The notes beneath the pieces are model-generated. The model worked only from the letters and a program-made list of their open reading frames with translations, did no database searches and was not told where the DNA came from. The position numbers were made by a program, and so were the translations under genes. A stretch of DNA of 11,347 nt from an uncultured Panacagrimonas sp. (GTDB lineage Bacteria; Pseudomonadota; Gammaproteobacteria; Nevskiales; Nevskiaceae), in contig CAMLNE010000112.1 in assembly GCA_946481265.1 (NCBI GenBank), positions 1 through 11,347 of the forward strand, given 5' to 3'. Within the stretch, counting starts at the first letter, position 1, and every line of letters begins with the position of its first letter. Positions 1 to 6,406 of the stretch are shown here, in pieces.

Positions 1-1
1 C

Positions 2-640
2 CTGAGCCTGAAGCTGCTCAAGGCCGGGCCCGGTACCGTCGGTACGCTGGAGATGAGCCAGGACACCGCTGCATCGAGCGCGGCGATCGAGGCGCTGGTC
101 AAGAGCTACAACGCGCTGGTGGCCACGGTGGCCACCTACAGCAAGTACGACGCCTCGACCCGCATCGCGGGGCCGCTGATGGGCGACGCCTCCGTGCGCA
201 TGGCGATGCAGCAGGTGCGCAGCGTGCTGGGCGGCTCGGCCAGCGGCAGCGAGTTCACCCTGCTGGCGCAGCTGGGCATCACGACGCAGTCCGACGGCGC
301 GCTCAAGCTCGACTCGGGCAAGCTTTCCAGCGCGCTGCAGGCCGATGCGCAGGGCATCAAGGCGCTGTTCGGCGGCACGGATGGTTTCGCCACCCGCCTG
401 TCCACCGTACTCGGAGGCGTGCTCGGTGCGGAGGGACGGCTGCAGGCCGCCACCGAGAGTGCGCAGAGCCGCCTGGACGACATCTCCGACCGGCGCGATG
501 CGCTGGACCTGCGCATGGACGCGGTGCGGCGCCGCTACCAGGCGCAGTTCAGCGCGCTCGACGTGCTGCTCGGCCAGTTGCAGACCACCAGCAACTACCT
601 CTCGCAGCAGCTGGCGAACCTGCCGGGGTCCGGGGGCTGA
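2..640 (+). CDS. fliD: Flagellar hook-associated protein 2 (filament cap), C-terminal part
   Basis: Partial gene: the reading frame is open from the left edge, so only the last 212 residues are visible. FliD forms the cap at the tip of the growing flagellum and folds exported flagellin subunits into the filament. The visible part looks like the FliD C-terminal region. It has a central stretch (IEALVKSYNALVATV) typical of the start of that domain, then a Gly/Ser-rich region. It ends in a long helical heptad segment (about the last 65 residues) with the Asp/Arg-rich RLDDISDRRDALDLRM pattern and the terminal NYLSQQLANL found in FliD proteins. The ATG at 53 is internal. fliS and a PilZ-like gene follow on the same strand but about 2.9 kb downstream, separated by a Cpx-type module. 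The gene converges with the kinase gene across a 48-bp gap in which I see no terminator hairpin. Confidence 0.9.
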   Translation: MSLKLLKAGPGTVGTLEMSQDTAASSAAIEALVKSYNALVATVATYSKYDASTRIAGPLMGDASVRMAMQQVRSVLGGSASGSEFTLLAQLGITTQSDGALKLDSGKLSSALQADAQGIKALFGGTDGFATRLSTVLGGVLGAEGRLQAATESAQSRLDDISDRRDALDLRMDAVRRRYQAQFSALDVLLGQLQTTSNYLSQQLANLPGSGG

Positions 641-688
641 ACGACGACGCGGGGTGCACGCAGCCGGCGCGCAGGAACGGGTGAGGGC

Positions 689-1990
689 CTAGGCCTGCGC
701 GGCCGGCCAGCTCAGCGTCACTTCCAGGCCGCCGCCCTGGGCGTTGCACGCCTCGGCACGACCGCGGTGTGCGCGCAGCACGCGCGACACGATCGCCAGG
801 CCCAGCCCATGACCCTCGCCCTCGGTCGCCGAGCGGCCGCGGAAGAAGGGCTCGAACAGGCGCGGCAGCTCCTCGGGCGCCGCGCCCGGGCCGCGATCGC
901 GCACGCTCAAGGTCACCTCCTGGCCGGAGCGTGCGAGCACGACCCGCACCTCGCTGGACGGTGGCGCGTGGCGCACCGCGTTGCGGATGAGGTTTTCCAG
1001 CGCGCGTGACATCGCCTCGCGATCGGCCTGCGCTTCGAGCCGGGCGGGCGCCTGCAGCTGGATGTCCACGCTGCGATGCCGCGCCTGCGGCAACTCGGCC
1101 TCGATCACGTCCTCGGCCAGTTCGCGCAGATCGACCGCCGGCAGCGCCGCGCCGGCCGCGGCCTGGTCGAGCCGCGCCAGCGCCAGCAGCTCGCCGACCA
1201 GCAGGTCGATGCGCGCGATCTCGCGATCGGCGCGTTCCAGCGTCTGCGGCGTGCGGTCCTCGCGCGCCAGTTCCAGGGCGAAGCGCAGCCGCGACAGCGG
1301 GGCGCGCAGCTCGTGCGAGACGTCGTGCAGCAACTGGTCGCGGCTCTGCACCAGCGTCTCGATCTGCACCGCCATGCGATCGAAGTCGCGCGCCAGGCGT
1401 CCGTACTCGTCCTCGCGCGCCGACAGCGGCGCACCGACGCGGCTGGACAGTTCACCGGCCGCCATCCGCCGCGTCACCGACTGGATGCGATCGAGCGGCT
1501 GCGACAGGTGGCGCGCCACCACCCAGCCGACGCCGGCGATGGCCAGCACCGACAGCAGGATCTGCAGTCCCAGCGGCGCCCAGCGCTCCCAGGGTGCGCG
1601 CCGGCGCGGTCCCTGCACCACGACCAGCAGGGTGGGCGGCTCGACCGCGCGCAGCTCGCGCGACACCAGCCACACGCCGCGCGGCAGGCGCAGCTCGACG
1701 TCACCGTCGGCCAGTTCCTCGAGGTGACGCGAGACCACCCGCGGCAGCGGGTCCTCGCCCAGCGCCTGGCCGTCGCGCACCAGCACCACGCGGCGGCCGT
1801 CGTCCGGCAGGTCGAGCTGCGGCATGCGTCCGGCGGACAGCGCCTGGCCGGCGCGCTCGGCCAGCGCCGAGATATCCGGGGGCCGGTCGGCGCCGCGCGT
1901 GAAGATCGCGTGGGCGATCAGCACGCTGGCCGCCAAGGTCAGCAGGTTGGCGGCGCAGAACCACAGGAACAGGCGGCGATAGATGCTCAG
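689..1990 (-). CDS. cpxA: CpxA-type envelope-stress sensor histidine kinase, CTG start
   Basis: Inner-membrane sensor kinase partnering the response regulator just upstream. With the CTG start at 1990 it has 433 residues (E. coli CpxA has 457). Order: basic N-terminus and first membrane helix (IYRRLFLWFCAANLLTL, residues 3-32), periplasmic sensor region (about 33-135), second membrane helix (about 138-158), HAMP domain (about 161-213), H-box HDVSHELRAPLSRL with phospho-His about residue 226, N-box ENLIRNAVRHA, G1 box DRGPG, F-box LFEPFFRG and G2 box GHGLGLAIV. The H-box and the GPG and RPF/EPF segments are CpxA-like. I chose CTG because it forms a CTGA overlap with the regulator's stop, has AGGAG (2003-1999) eight bases upstream, and keeps the first membrane helix. 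A start at TTG 1936 would delete most of that helix. No ATG or GTG is available in frame nearby. Cpx assignment rests also on the neighbouring CpxP-family gene. Confidence 0.87.
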   Translation of the reverse strand: MSIYRRLFLWFCAANLLTLAASVLIAHAIFTRGADRPPDISALAERAGQALSAGRMPQLDLPDDGRRVVLVRDGQALGEDPLPRVVSRHLEELADGDVELRLPRGVWLVSRELRAVEPPTLLVVVQGPRRRAPWERWAPLGLQILLSVLAIAGVGWVVARHLSQPLDRIQSVTRRMAAGELSSRVGAPLSAREDEYGRLARDFDRMAVQIETLVQSRDQLLHDVSHELRAPLSRLRFALELAREDRTPQTLERADREIARIDLLVGELLALARLDQAAAGAALPAVDLRELAEDVIEAELPQARHRSVDIQLQAPARLEAQADREAMSRALENLIRNAVRHAPPSSEVRVVLARSGQEVTLSVRDRGPGAAPEELPRLFEPFFRGRSATEGEGHGLGLAIVSRVLRAHRGRAEACNAQGGGLEVTLSWPAAQA

Positions 1991-2682
1991 GCCGGCTTCT
2001 CCTCGATCAACTGGTAGCCGGCGCCACGGATCGATTCGACGCGCAGGCCGGCGCCCGCCGCGGCCAGCTTCTGGCGCAGGCGGCTGACGTGCACGTCGAT
2101 GGCGCGGTCGTAGCGTTCCAGCGGCCGGTGCAGGGCGCTCTGCGTGAGCTGCTCGCGGCTGACCGTGTGGCCGAGCTGGCGCGCAAGCTCGAACAGCACC
2201 GACAGCTCGGCGCCGGTCAGCGGCAGGGCGTCGTCGCCGCAGCTGGCGCGGCGTTCCGCGGGACTCAGGCGCAGGCGGCCGGCCTGCAGCTCGGTGACCG
2301 GCTCGGGACCGATCTCGCCGCGCGTGCGTCGCAGCAGGGCCTGGATGCGGGCCAGCAGTTCGCGCGGCAGGCAGGGCTTGGCCAGGTAGTCATCGGCGCC
2401 CAGCTCCAGGCCCAGGATGCGGTCCACCGGCTCGCCGCGCCCGGACAGCATGACGATCGGCAGCGATTCGAACTCGCGGATGCGGCGCAGCGCGGTGAGC
2501 CCGTCCATGCCGGGCAGCATGACGTCCAGGACCAGCACATCGGGCCGTGCGCCGCCGTGCAGGCGCTCGATGGCGGACTCGGCCGAGTGCACGGCCTCCG
2601 CACCCAGCCCCTGCTTGCCGAGGTATTCGGCGAGCAGGGTGCAGAGTTCCTTGTCGTCGTCGGCGATCAGGATGTGCGGCAT
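1987..2682 (-). CDS. cpxR: CpxR-type OmpR-family response regulator
   Basis: DNA-binding response regulator of 231 residues (E. coli CpxR has 232). The receiver domain (about 1-120) shows the acidic pair Asp8/Asp9, phosphoacceptor Asp53 in VLVLDVMLPGMDG, Ser80 at the switch Thr/Ser position, and Lys102. The segment RILGLELGADDYLAKP is very close to E. coli CpxR. The C-terminal winged helix (about 130-231) holds LTGAELSVLFELARQLG, HTVSREQL and the recognition-helix region YDRAIDVHVSRLRQKL, again CpxR-like. The ATG at 2682 gives MPHILIADDD, the family's usual N-terminus; a longer frame to 2748 would run through the promoter region and the CpxR box. It is translationally coupled to the kinase by the CTGA overlap. 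The residue after Lys102-Pro103 is Cys instead of the common Phe. The promoter faces cpxP, so autoregulation through the shared box is likely. Confidence 0.9.
   Translation of the reverse strand: MPHILIADDDKELCTLLAEYLGKQGLGAEAVHSAESAIERLHGGARPDVLVLDVMLPGMDGLTALRRIREFESLPIVMLSGRGEPVDRILGLELGADDYLAKPCLPRELLARIQALLRRTRGEIGPEPVTELQAGRLRLSPAERRASCGDDALPLTGAELSVLFELARQLGHTVSREQLTQSALHRPLERYDRAIDVHVSRLRQKLAAAGAGLRVESIRGAGYQLIEEKPA
1991..2004 (-). promoter_or_regulatory. Ribosome binding site that decides the CpxA start
   Basis: On the minus strand GAGGAG occupies 2004-1999, inside the end of the regulator gene, and is followed by eight bases before CTG at 1990. No comparable site precedes the in-frame TTG at 1936. 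This supports an unusual CTG initiation codon in a CTGA stop-start overlap. Confidence 0.65.
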
Positions 2683-2722
2683 TGGCGGAAAGTTAGCGGG
2701 ACGGGTCGGGCCGGGGGCCGGC

Positions 2723-2738
2723 GTTAACGCAACTTTAC
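2723..2738 (-). promoter_or_regulatory. Putative CpxR box in the divergent cpxR/cpxP promoter region
   Basis: On the minus strand the sequence reads GTAAA, then GTTGC, then GTTAA (2738-2724), matching nine of ten positions of the known CpxR consensus GTAAA-N5-GTAAA. A further GTTAA half-site lies on the same strand at 2759-2755, 21 bases from the first, so the three half-sites fall about one and two helical turns apart. The box is centred about 48 bp upstream of the cpxR start and 83 bp upstream of the cpxP start. It could serve autoactivation of cpxRA and induction of cpxP together. Confidence 0.7.
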
Positions 2739-2771
2739 GTGCGCGCAAGGCAGGTTAACCGGCCACGCGGG

Positions 2772-2777
2772 TTTAAT
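2772..2777 (+). promoter_or_regulatory. Candidate -10 element for the cpxP-like gene
   Basis: TTTAAT is the most AT-rich hexamer between the CpxR box and the gene, lying 37 bp upstream of the ATG at 2814. No good -35 hexamer sits 17 bp further upstream, as would be expected for an activator-dependent promoter. If transcription starts near 2784, the CpxR box centre is about 50 bp upstream of it. This is inference from spacing only. Confidence 0.35.
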
Positions 2778-2813
2778 CTTTTCGCCACCACCGGCATCCC
2801 GATGGAGTTCCCA

Positions 2814-3332
2814 ATGAGCCTTTCGATTTCTTCCTTTCAGCTGCGCCCGATGCTGCTTGCCGCCGGTCTGAGTCTGGCCGCCGTGGGCGCTGCCTTTGCC
2901 GCCGACGTCGGCGTCGACCGTCCGCACCGCGATCACGCCGAGCGCATGGCCGAACATCTGGCGCTGGACGACAGCCAGAAGGCCGGCGTCAGCGCGATCT
3001 TCGAACGCAACCGTCCGGCGCAGCAGAAGCTGCGCGAGCGCAGCAAGGCGCACTGGCAGGCAATGAAGGCGCTCAAGCCCGGCACGCCGGACTACACCAC
3101 GCGCGCCCAGACCCTGGCCGACGAGGCCGGCACGCTGGCCCGCGACCGCGTGCTGAACCGGACCCAGCTCAACGCCGAACTGGCGACCGTCCTGACGCCC
3201 GAGCAGATCGGCAAGATGCATGAGCGCAAGGGCCATCGCGGCCACCATGGGCACCACGGCCACCGCGGCGGGCGGCATCACCAGAAGCGCGGCGGCGACA
3301 CGGCCATGCCGGCGACGGACGCGACCTCGTAG
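2814..3332 (+). CDS. cpxP: CpxP/Spy-family periplasmic protein with histidine-rich C-terminus
   Basis: Exported protein of 172 residues. In E. coli, CpxP binds the CpxA sensor region and keeps the kinase quiet; Spy is an ATP-independent periplasmic chaperone. The N-terminus is a clear signal peptide (basic residue 11, hydrophobic 12-28, likely cleavage after AAFA at residue 29). The mature part is all-helical and highly charged, and shows the two family signatures: a degenerate LTxxQ as LDDSQ (51-55) and a perfect one, LTPEQ (127-131). Residues 136-156 carry nine histidines in HxxH, HH and HxHH spacings, an addition not found in E. coli CpxP. The start at 2814 has GGAG (2804-2807) six bases upstream; the in-frame ATG at 2802 would place that GGAG inside the gene. 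It diverges from cpxRA and ends at a hairpin terminator. ZraP or CnrX-like metal-responsive roles are an alternative reading. Confidence 0.85.
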   Translation: MSLSISSFQLRPMLLAAGLSLAAVGAAFAADVGVDRPHRDHAERMAEHLALDDSQKAGVSAIFERNRPAQQKLRERSKAHWQAMKALKPGTPDYTTRAQTLADEAGTLARDRVLNRTQLNAELATVLTPEQIGKMHERKGHRGHHGHHGHRGGRHHQKRGGDTAMPATDATS

Positions 3333-3351
3333 GGCGGGTCGAGGCAGCATC

Positions 3352-3385
3352 GGGCCGCGGTACCCTCGGGTGCCGCGGCCCTTGT
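3352..3385 (+). terminator. Probable intrinsic terminator after the CpxP-like gene
   Basis: The left arm 3352-3364 (GGGCCGCGGTACC) pairs with the right arm 3369-3381 (GGTGCCGCGGCCC) over 13 base pairs, with one G-U pair and a CTCG loop. Only a short T-containing tail (TTGT) follows. The stem is very strong, but the poor T tract makes termination efficiency uncertain. It would separate cpxP from fliS. Confidence 0.6.
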
Positions 3386-3502
3386 CGTGGGCCGGCGATG
3401 GCGGGACGCTGGACCGGTGACGCTCCGGTGCCGCGTGGCCGGCAGTGCTCAAGTCGCCGCAGGAGCTGCCGATACCGTGCTTGTCAGCAACCGAGAACGA
3501 AC

Positions 3503-3904
3503 ATGGGCGCGATGTTACGCATGCAGGCCATCCGGCAGTACCAGCACTCCAGCATCGACAGCCTGACCCCGGCTGCCGATCCCCACCAGCTGGTGGCGAT
3601 GCTGCTCGAAGGGGCGATGGAACGCATCGCGCGGGCACGCGGCGCGGCGCGCAACGGCGACCGCGCCCAGCGCCTGCACAACGTGAGCGCGGCCATCGCG
3701 ATCGTCGAATACCTGAACCTGTCGCTGGATCGTGGCGCCGGTGCGATCAGCGAGCGCCTGGCGGCGCTCTACGACTTCTGCCTGCGTCACCTCGCGCAGG
3801 CCAACGCCGCCGACGATGCGGACATGCTCGACGAGGTCGCCGACGTGCTGCGCCCGATCAAGCAGGCCTGGGACGAGATGCCGCGCCGTCCCGCCGGTCA
3901 GTAG
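3503..3904 (+). CDS. fliS: Flagellin export chaperone FliS
   Basis: Cytoplasmic helical-bundle chaperone of 133 residues (the family is usually about 120-140) that caps the C-terminus of flagellin to prevent premature assembly and aids its export. The family hallmarks are present: an N-terminal RQYQHSSIDSLTPAADPHQLVAMLLEGAMERI, where the QYQ and the P-x-L-V-x-M-L-x-x-G pattern are diagnostic. A middle helix (NVSAAIAIVEYLNLSLDRGAGAISERLAALYDFC, corresponding to the usual LNxSLDxxxGGxIAxNLxxLYxYM) and an amphipathic C-terminal helix follow. ATG 3503 has only a weak GAG about seven bases upstream. ATG 3512 and 3521 are possible alternatives with slightly shorter N-termini. It lies 21 bp before the PilZ-like gene, very likely in one transcript with it. 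Confidence 0.92.
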   Translation: MGAMLRMQAIRQYQHSSIDSLTPAADPHQLVAMLLEGAMERIARARGAARNGDRAQRLHNVSAAIAIVEYLNLSLDRGAGAISERLAALYDFCLRHLAQANAADDADMLDEVADVLRPIKQAWDEMPRRPAGQ

Positions 3905-3925
3905 GACGCACAAAAGGGGATGGCC

Positions 3926-4492
3926 ATGGACACCACCACGGATCCCTTCGAGGCACAGCCGCACTTCGCGGAGCGCCTGCGTGCGCACTTCGAGCCGGTG
4001 GCCACGCTGGATGCGGACTGCCGCGCCCAGCTCGAGCACGAGGCCGGTGCGCTGCTGACCACGCTGCTCGCGATCGAGGAAAGCACCGCCGCACGCACCA
4101 ACACCGACGACGAGACCGAGGCCGGACCGGACCTGCTGCGCCTGGAGCGCAAGCTGGACCTGGTGCTGGAACTGCTCAGCGCGCGCCTGCTCGGCGCCGA
4201 TGCGCCGGAGGAACGGTCGGTGCAGATGAGCGCCGCCGGCGCACGCTGGCCGGTCGGGCCGTCCGCGCCGCGCCCGGCGGTGGGCAGCCGGGGCATCGTC
4301 TCGATCCACCTGCATCGGCTGCTGCCGCGGGCGCTGCGCCTGCCGGCCGAGGTGCTGCCCGACGCCGCGGGCTGGCTGAGCCTGCGATTCCTGGACGTGG
4401 GCGAGGTGTGCCGCGAGCTCCTGGTACGCCACGTCTTCCAGCAGCATCGCCGGCACCTGGCCGGTGCGCGACGCGCGCAACGGGACAGCTGA
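3926..4492 (+). CDS. Degenerate PilZ-domain protein of the flagellar cluster
   Basis: Predicted cytoplasmic protein of 188 residues. Residues 1-90 are mostly helical, with a hydrophobic heptad-like segment (69-90, LLRLERKLDLVLELLSARLL). Residues 105-165 look like a PilZ beta-barrel (RWPVGPSAP, GIVSIHLHRLL, LRLPAEVL, WLSLRFLDVGEV), followed by a helix with the FQQHRRHLAGARR signature of PilZ proteins beside fliS in xanthomonads. The c-di-GMP ligands RxxxR and D/N-x-S-x-x-G are not seen, so it may not bind the nucleotide. Its closest known type is the atypical tetrameric PilZ protein with coiled-coil helices described from Xanthomonas campestris (Xc6012); I recall this without alignment. The start at 3926 is preferred over ATG 3920 because AAGGGG (3914-3919) touches 3920 directly but stands six bases before 3926. 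It converges with lpxH across 24 bp. Confidence 0.7.
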   Translation: MDTTTDPFEAQPHFAERLRAHFEPVATLDADCRAQLEHEAGALLTTLLAIEESTAARTNTDDETEAGPDLLRLERKLDLVLELLSARLLGADAPEERSVQMSAAGARWPVGPSAPRPAVGSRGIVSIHLHRLLPRALRLPAEVLPDAAGWLSLRFLDVGEVCRELLVRHVFQQHRRHLAGARRAQRDS

Positions 4493-4516
4493 GCCGCATC
4501 CGCAGGCCGGCGCGCA

Positions 4517-5248
4517 TCACGCCGCGCAGCGCGTGAAACCGTTCCCGTCCAGGCGCAGGTAGTCGCAGCTGTCGCCGTGCCAGTCCGGCAGCACGATGCG
4601 CTGCGCCGGACCGATCGGCAGGTCGACCGGGTAGGTGCCGGGCCGATGCGTGTGGCCGTGGACGAGCTGGCGCACGCCGGCCTGCGCCATGCCGCTGCGC
4701 ACCGCGCGTGCGTTGACGTCCATGATGTTCTCCGCCTTGTTGCGCTTGGCGCGGTCGCTGCCGCTGCGCAACCCGCCGGCGATGCGCTCGCGCCGCGCGC
4801 GCGGCAGCCGCAGGAACAGGCGCTGGGCCAGGCCGATGCGCGAGAAGCGGCGCCAGCGCTGGTAGGCGCGATCGTCGGTGCAATAGACGTCGCCGTGCGA
4901 GATCAGGCTGGGGACGCCCTGCAGCTCGGTGCGATGCGGGTCGGGCAGCCGCCGTACGCCGGTGACGTCGAAGAAATCGGCGCCGACCATGAAGTCGCGA
5001 TTGCCGTGCTGGAAATACACCGCCACGCCGCGCGCGCTCAGGGCACTGAGCGCGGCGACCTCGGGCGCGTACTGCTGCAGGCCGACGTCATCGCCGATCC
5101 AGCTCTCGAACAGGTCGCCCAGCAGGTAGACCGCGGCGGCCTGGCGCGCCGGGCCGCAGAGGAAGCGCAGGAAGCGCTCGCGCAGGGGCGAGGCTTCGGG
5201 TGGCAGGTGCAGGTCGGACAGGAACAGCGTCGGTGGGGTGCCCTGCAT
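4517..5248 (-). CDS. lpxH: UDP-2,3-diacylglucosamine diphosphatase
   Basis: Peripheral inner-membrane calcineurin-like metallophosphoesterase of 243 residues (E. coli LpxH 240). It hydrolyses UDP-2,3-diacylglucosamine to lipid X and UMP, the fourth step of lipid A synthesis. Metal-site motifs appear in order: SDLHL (Asp12, His14), LGDLFESWIGDD (Asp45), HGNRDF (Asn83, Arg84), SHGD (His118) and HGHTHRPG near the C-terminus. The LpxH-specific segments YCTDDRAYQRWR and IMDVNARAV are also present. ATG 5248 lies 7 bp after the aminotransferase stop and gives the family N-terminus; an upstream TTG at 5278 would add a sequence not seen in the family. The Shine-Dalgarno is poor, so translation may depend on coupling to the upstream gene. 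It is the last gene of the dusA operon. Confidence 0.95.
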   Translation of the reverse strand: MQGTPPTLFLSDLHLPPEASPLRERFLRFLCGPARQAAAVYLLGDLFESWIGDDVGLQQYAPEVAALSALSARGVAVYFQHGNRDFMVGADFFDVTGVRRLPDPHRTELQGVPSLISHGDVYCTDDRAYQRWRRFSRIGLAQRLFLRLPRARRERIAGGLRSGSDRAKRNKAENIMDVNARAVRSGMAQAGVRQLVHGHTHRPGTYPVDLPIGPAQRIVLPDWHGDSCDYLRLDGNGFTRCAA

Positions 5249-5255
5249 GCAGGCG

Positions 5256-6392
5256 CTACTTGCCGAGCACGGCGGCAACCGCGCGCAGGCAGTGCTCGAC
5301 GTGGGCGGCGGAGCAGCTCTGGCCCATCAGGCCGATACGCCAGATCCGGCCGGCGAACTCGCCCAGGCCCGCGCCGATCTCCAGGCCGTGCTCCTCGAGC
5401 AGGCGGCGACGCAGCGGCTCCTCGTCGATGCCCGCGGGCAGCGTCACGGCGTTGAGCTGCGGCAGGCGCTCGGCCTTGGGCACCAGGTAGCCCAGGCCCA
5501 GCTTCTCCAGCCCGGCGGCGAGCTGGGCGTGATGCGCCTGGTGGCGCGCCCAGGAATGTTCGAGACCTTCCTCGTGCAGCAGGACCAGGGACTCGTGCAA
5601 CCCGTACAGCGCATTGACCGGCGCCGTGTGGTGGTAGCTGCGCTTGGCGCCGCCGCCCCAGTACGCGGTGATCAGGCTGAAGTCCATGAACCAGCTCTGG
5701 ACCTTGGTCTTGCGCGAGCCCAGCCGCTCCAGCGCACGCGGGCTGAAGCTCACGGGCGACAGGCCGGGCGGGCAGGACAGGCACTTCTGCGTGCCGCTGT
5801 AGATGGCGTCGATGCCCCAGGCGTCGACTTCCAGCGGCGAGCCGCCGAGCGAGGTCACCGCGTCGACTAGGCTCAGGGCACCGTGCCGGTGCGCGATGGC
5901 GGTGAGCGTGCGCGCGTCGGACAGCGCGCCGGTGGAGGTTTCCGCGTGCACGAAGGCCAGGATCCCGGCTTCGGGATTGGTCTTGAACGCCTCCTCGACC
6001 TTCTGCGGATCCACCGCGCGGCCCCAGGGATCCTTCACGCTGACGACCTTGGCGCCCATGCGCTGTGCGACCTCGCGCATGCGCGCGCCGAACACGCCGT
6101 TCTCGCAGACGATCACGGTGTCGCCCGGCTCGATCAGGTTGGCGAAGCAGGCTTCCATGCCGGCCGAGCCGGGGCCCGATACCGGCATGGTCAGCTCGTT
6201 GCGCGTGCGGAAGGTCAGCTGCAGCAGGCGCTTGATGTCGTCCATCAGGCCGATGAAGGCCGGATCGAGATGGCCGATGGTCGGCTGCGCCATCGCCGCC
6301 AGCACGCGCGGGTGGACGTCCGAGGGGCCAGGGCCCATCAGCATCCGGCGCGGCGGCACGAAGGCCGGGGTCTTTTCGGCGGCAAGGCTCAT
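5256..6392 (-). CDS. Class V aminotransferase, alanine-glyoxylate / serine-glyoxylate type
   Basis: PLP-dependent aminotransferase of 378 residues, full length for the AGXT group (human AGT 392). These enzymes move an amino group from alanine or serine to glyoxylate, giving glycine. Evident features are the N-terminal LMGPGPSDVHPRVLAAM and GHLDPAF segment, the phosphate-binding GPGSAGMEA (73-81), the PLP ring-nitrogen aspartate in SLVDAVTSLGG (Asp177), the Schiff-base lysine in YSGTQKCLSCPPG (Lys203), and the substrate-carboxylate arginine in IWRIGLMG (Arg352). GAGGA ends five bases before the ATG. The stop is 7 bp before lpxH, and the upstream cyclophilin gene ends 14 bp before this start. 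Donor and acceptor cannot be decided from sequence alone: alanine, serine or ureidoglycine with glyoxylate or pyruvate are all possible. Confidence 0.85.
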   Translation of the reverse strand: MSLAAEKTPAFVPPRRMLMGPGPSDVHPRVLAAMAQPTIGHLDPAFIGLMDDIKRLLQLTFRTRNELTMPVSGPGSAGMEACFANLIEPGDTVIVCENGVFGARMREVAQRMGAKVVSVKDPWGRAVDPQKVEEAFKTNPEAGILAFVHAETSTGALSDARTLTAIAHRHGALSLVDAVTSLGGSPLEVDAWGIDAIYSGTQKCLSCPPGLSPVSFSPRALERLGSRKTKVQSWFMDFSLITAYWGGGAKRSYHHTAPVNALYGLHESLVLLHEEGLEHSWARHQAHHAQLAAGLEKLGLGYLVPKAERLPQLNAVTLPAGIDEEPLRRRLLEEHGLEIGAGLGEFAGRIWRIGLMGQSCSAAHVEHCLRAVAAVLGK

Positions 6393-6406
6393 GTCGGTCC
6401 TCGTTC

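Noticed and set aside
1076..2017. Plus-strand open frame of 313 codons opposite the kinase
   Set aside because: Gln/Arg/Ala-rich shadow of a well-supported histidine kinase; no domain or Shine-Dalgarno sequence.
3388..3402. Possible sigma-54 promoter upstream of fliS (TGG, ten bases after GG, then GC)
   Set aside because: Only the GG-N10-GC minimum is met; the rest of the -24/-12 consensus is missing and such matches are common in GC-rich DNA.
3515..4480. Minus-strand open frame of 321 codons opposite fliS and the PilZ-like gene
   Set aside because: The opposite strand encodes recognisable FliS with good starts; this frame shows no motif.
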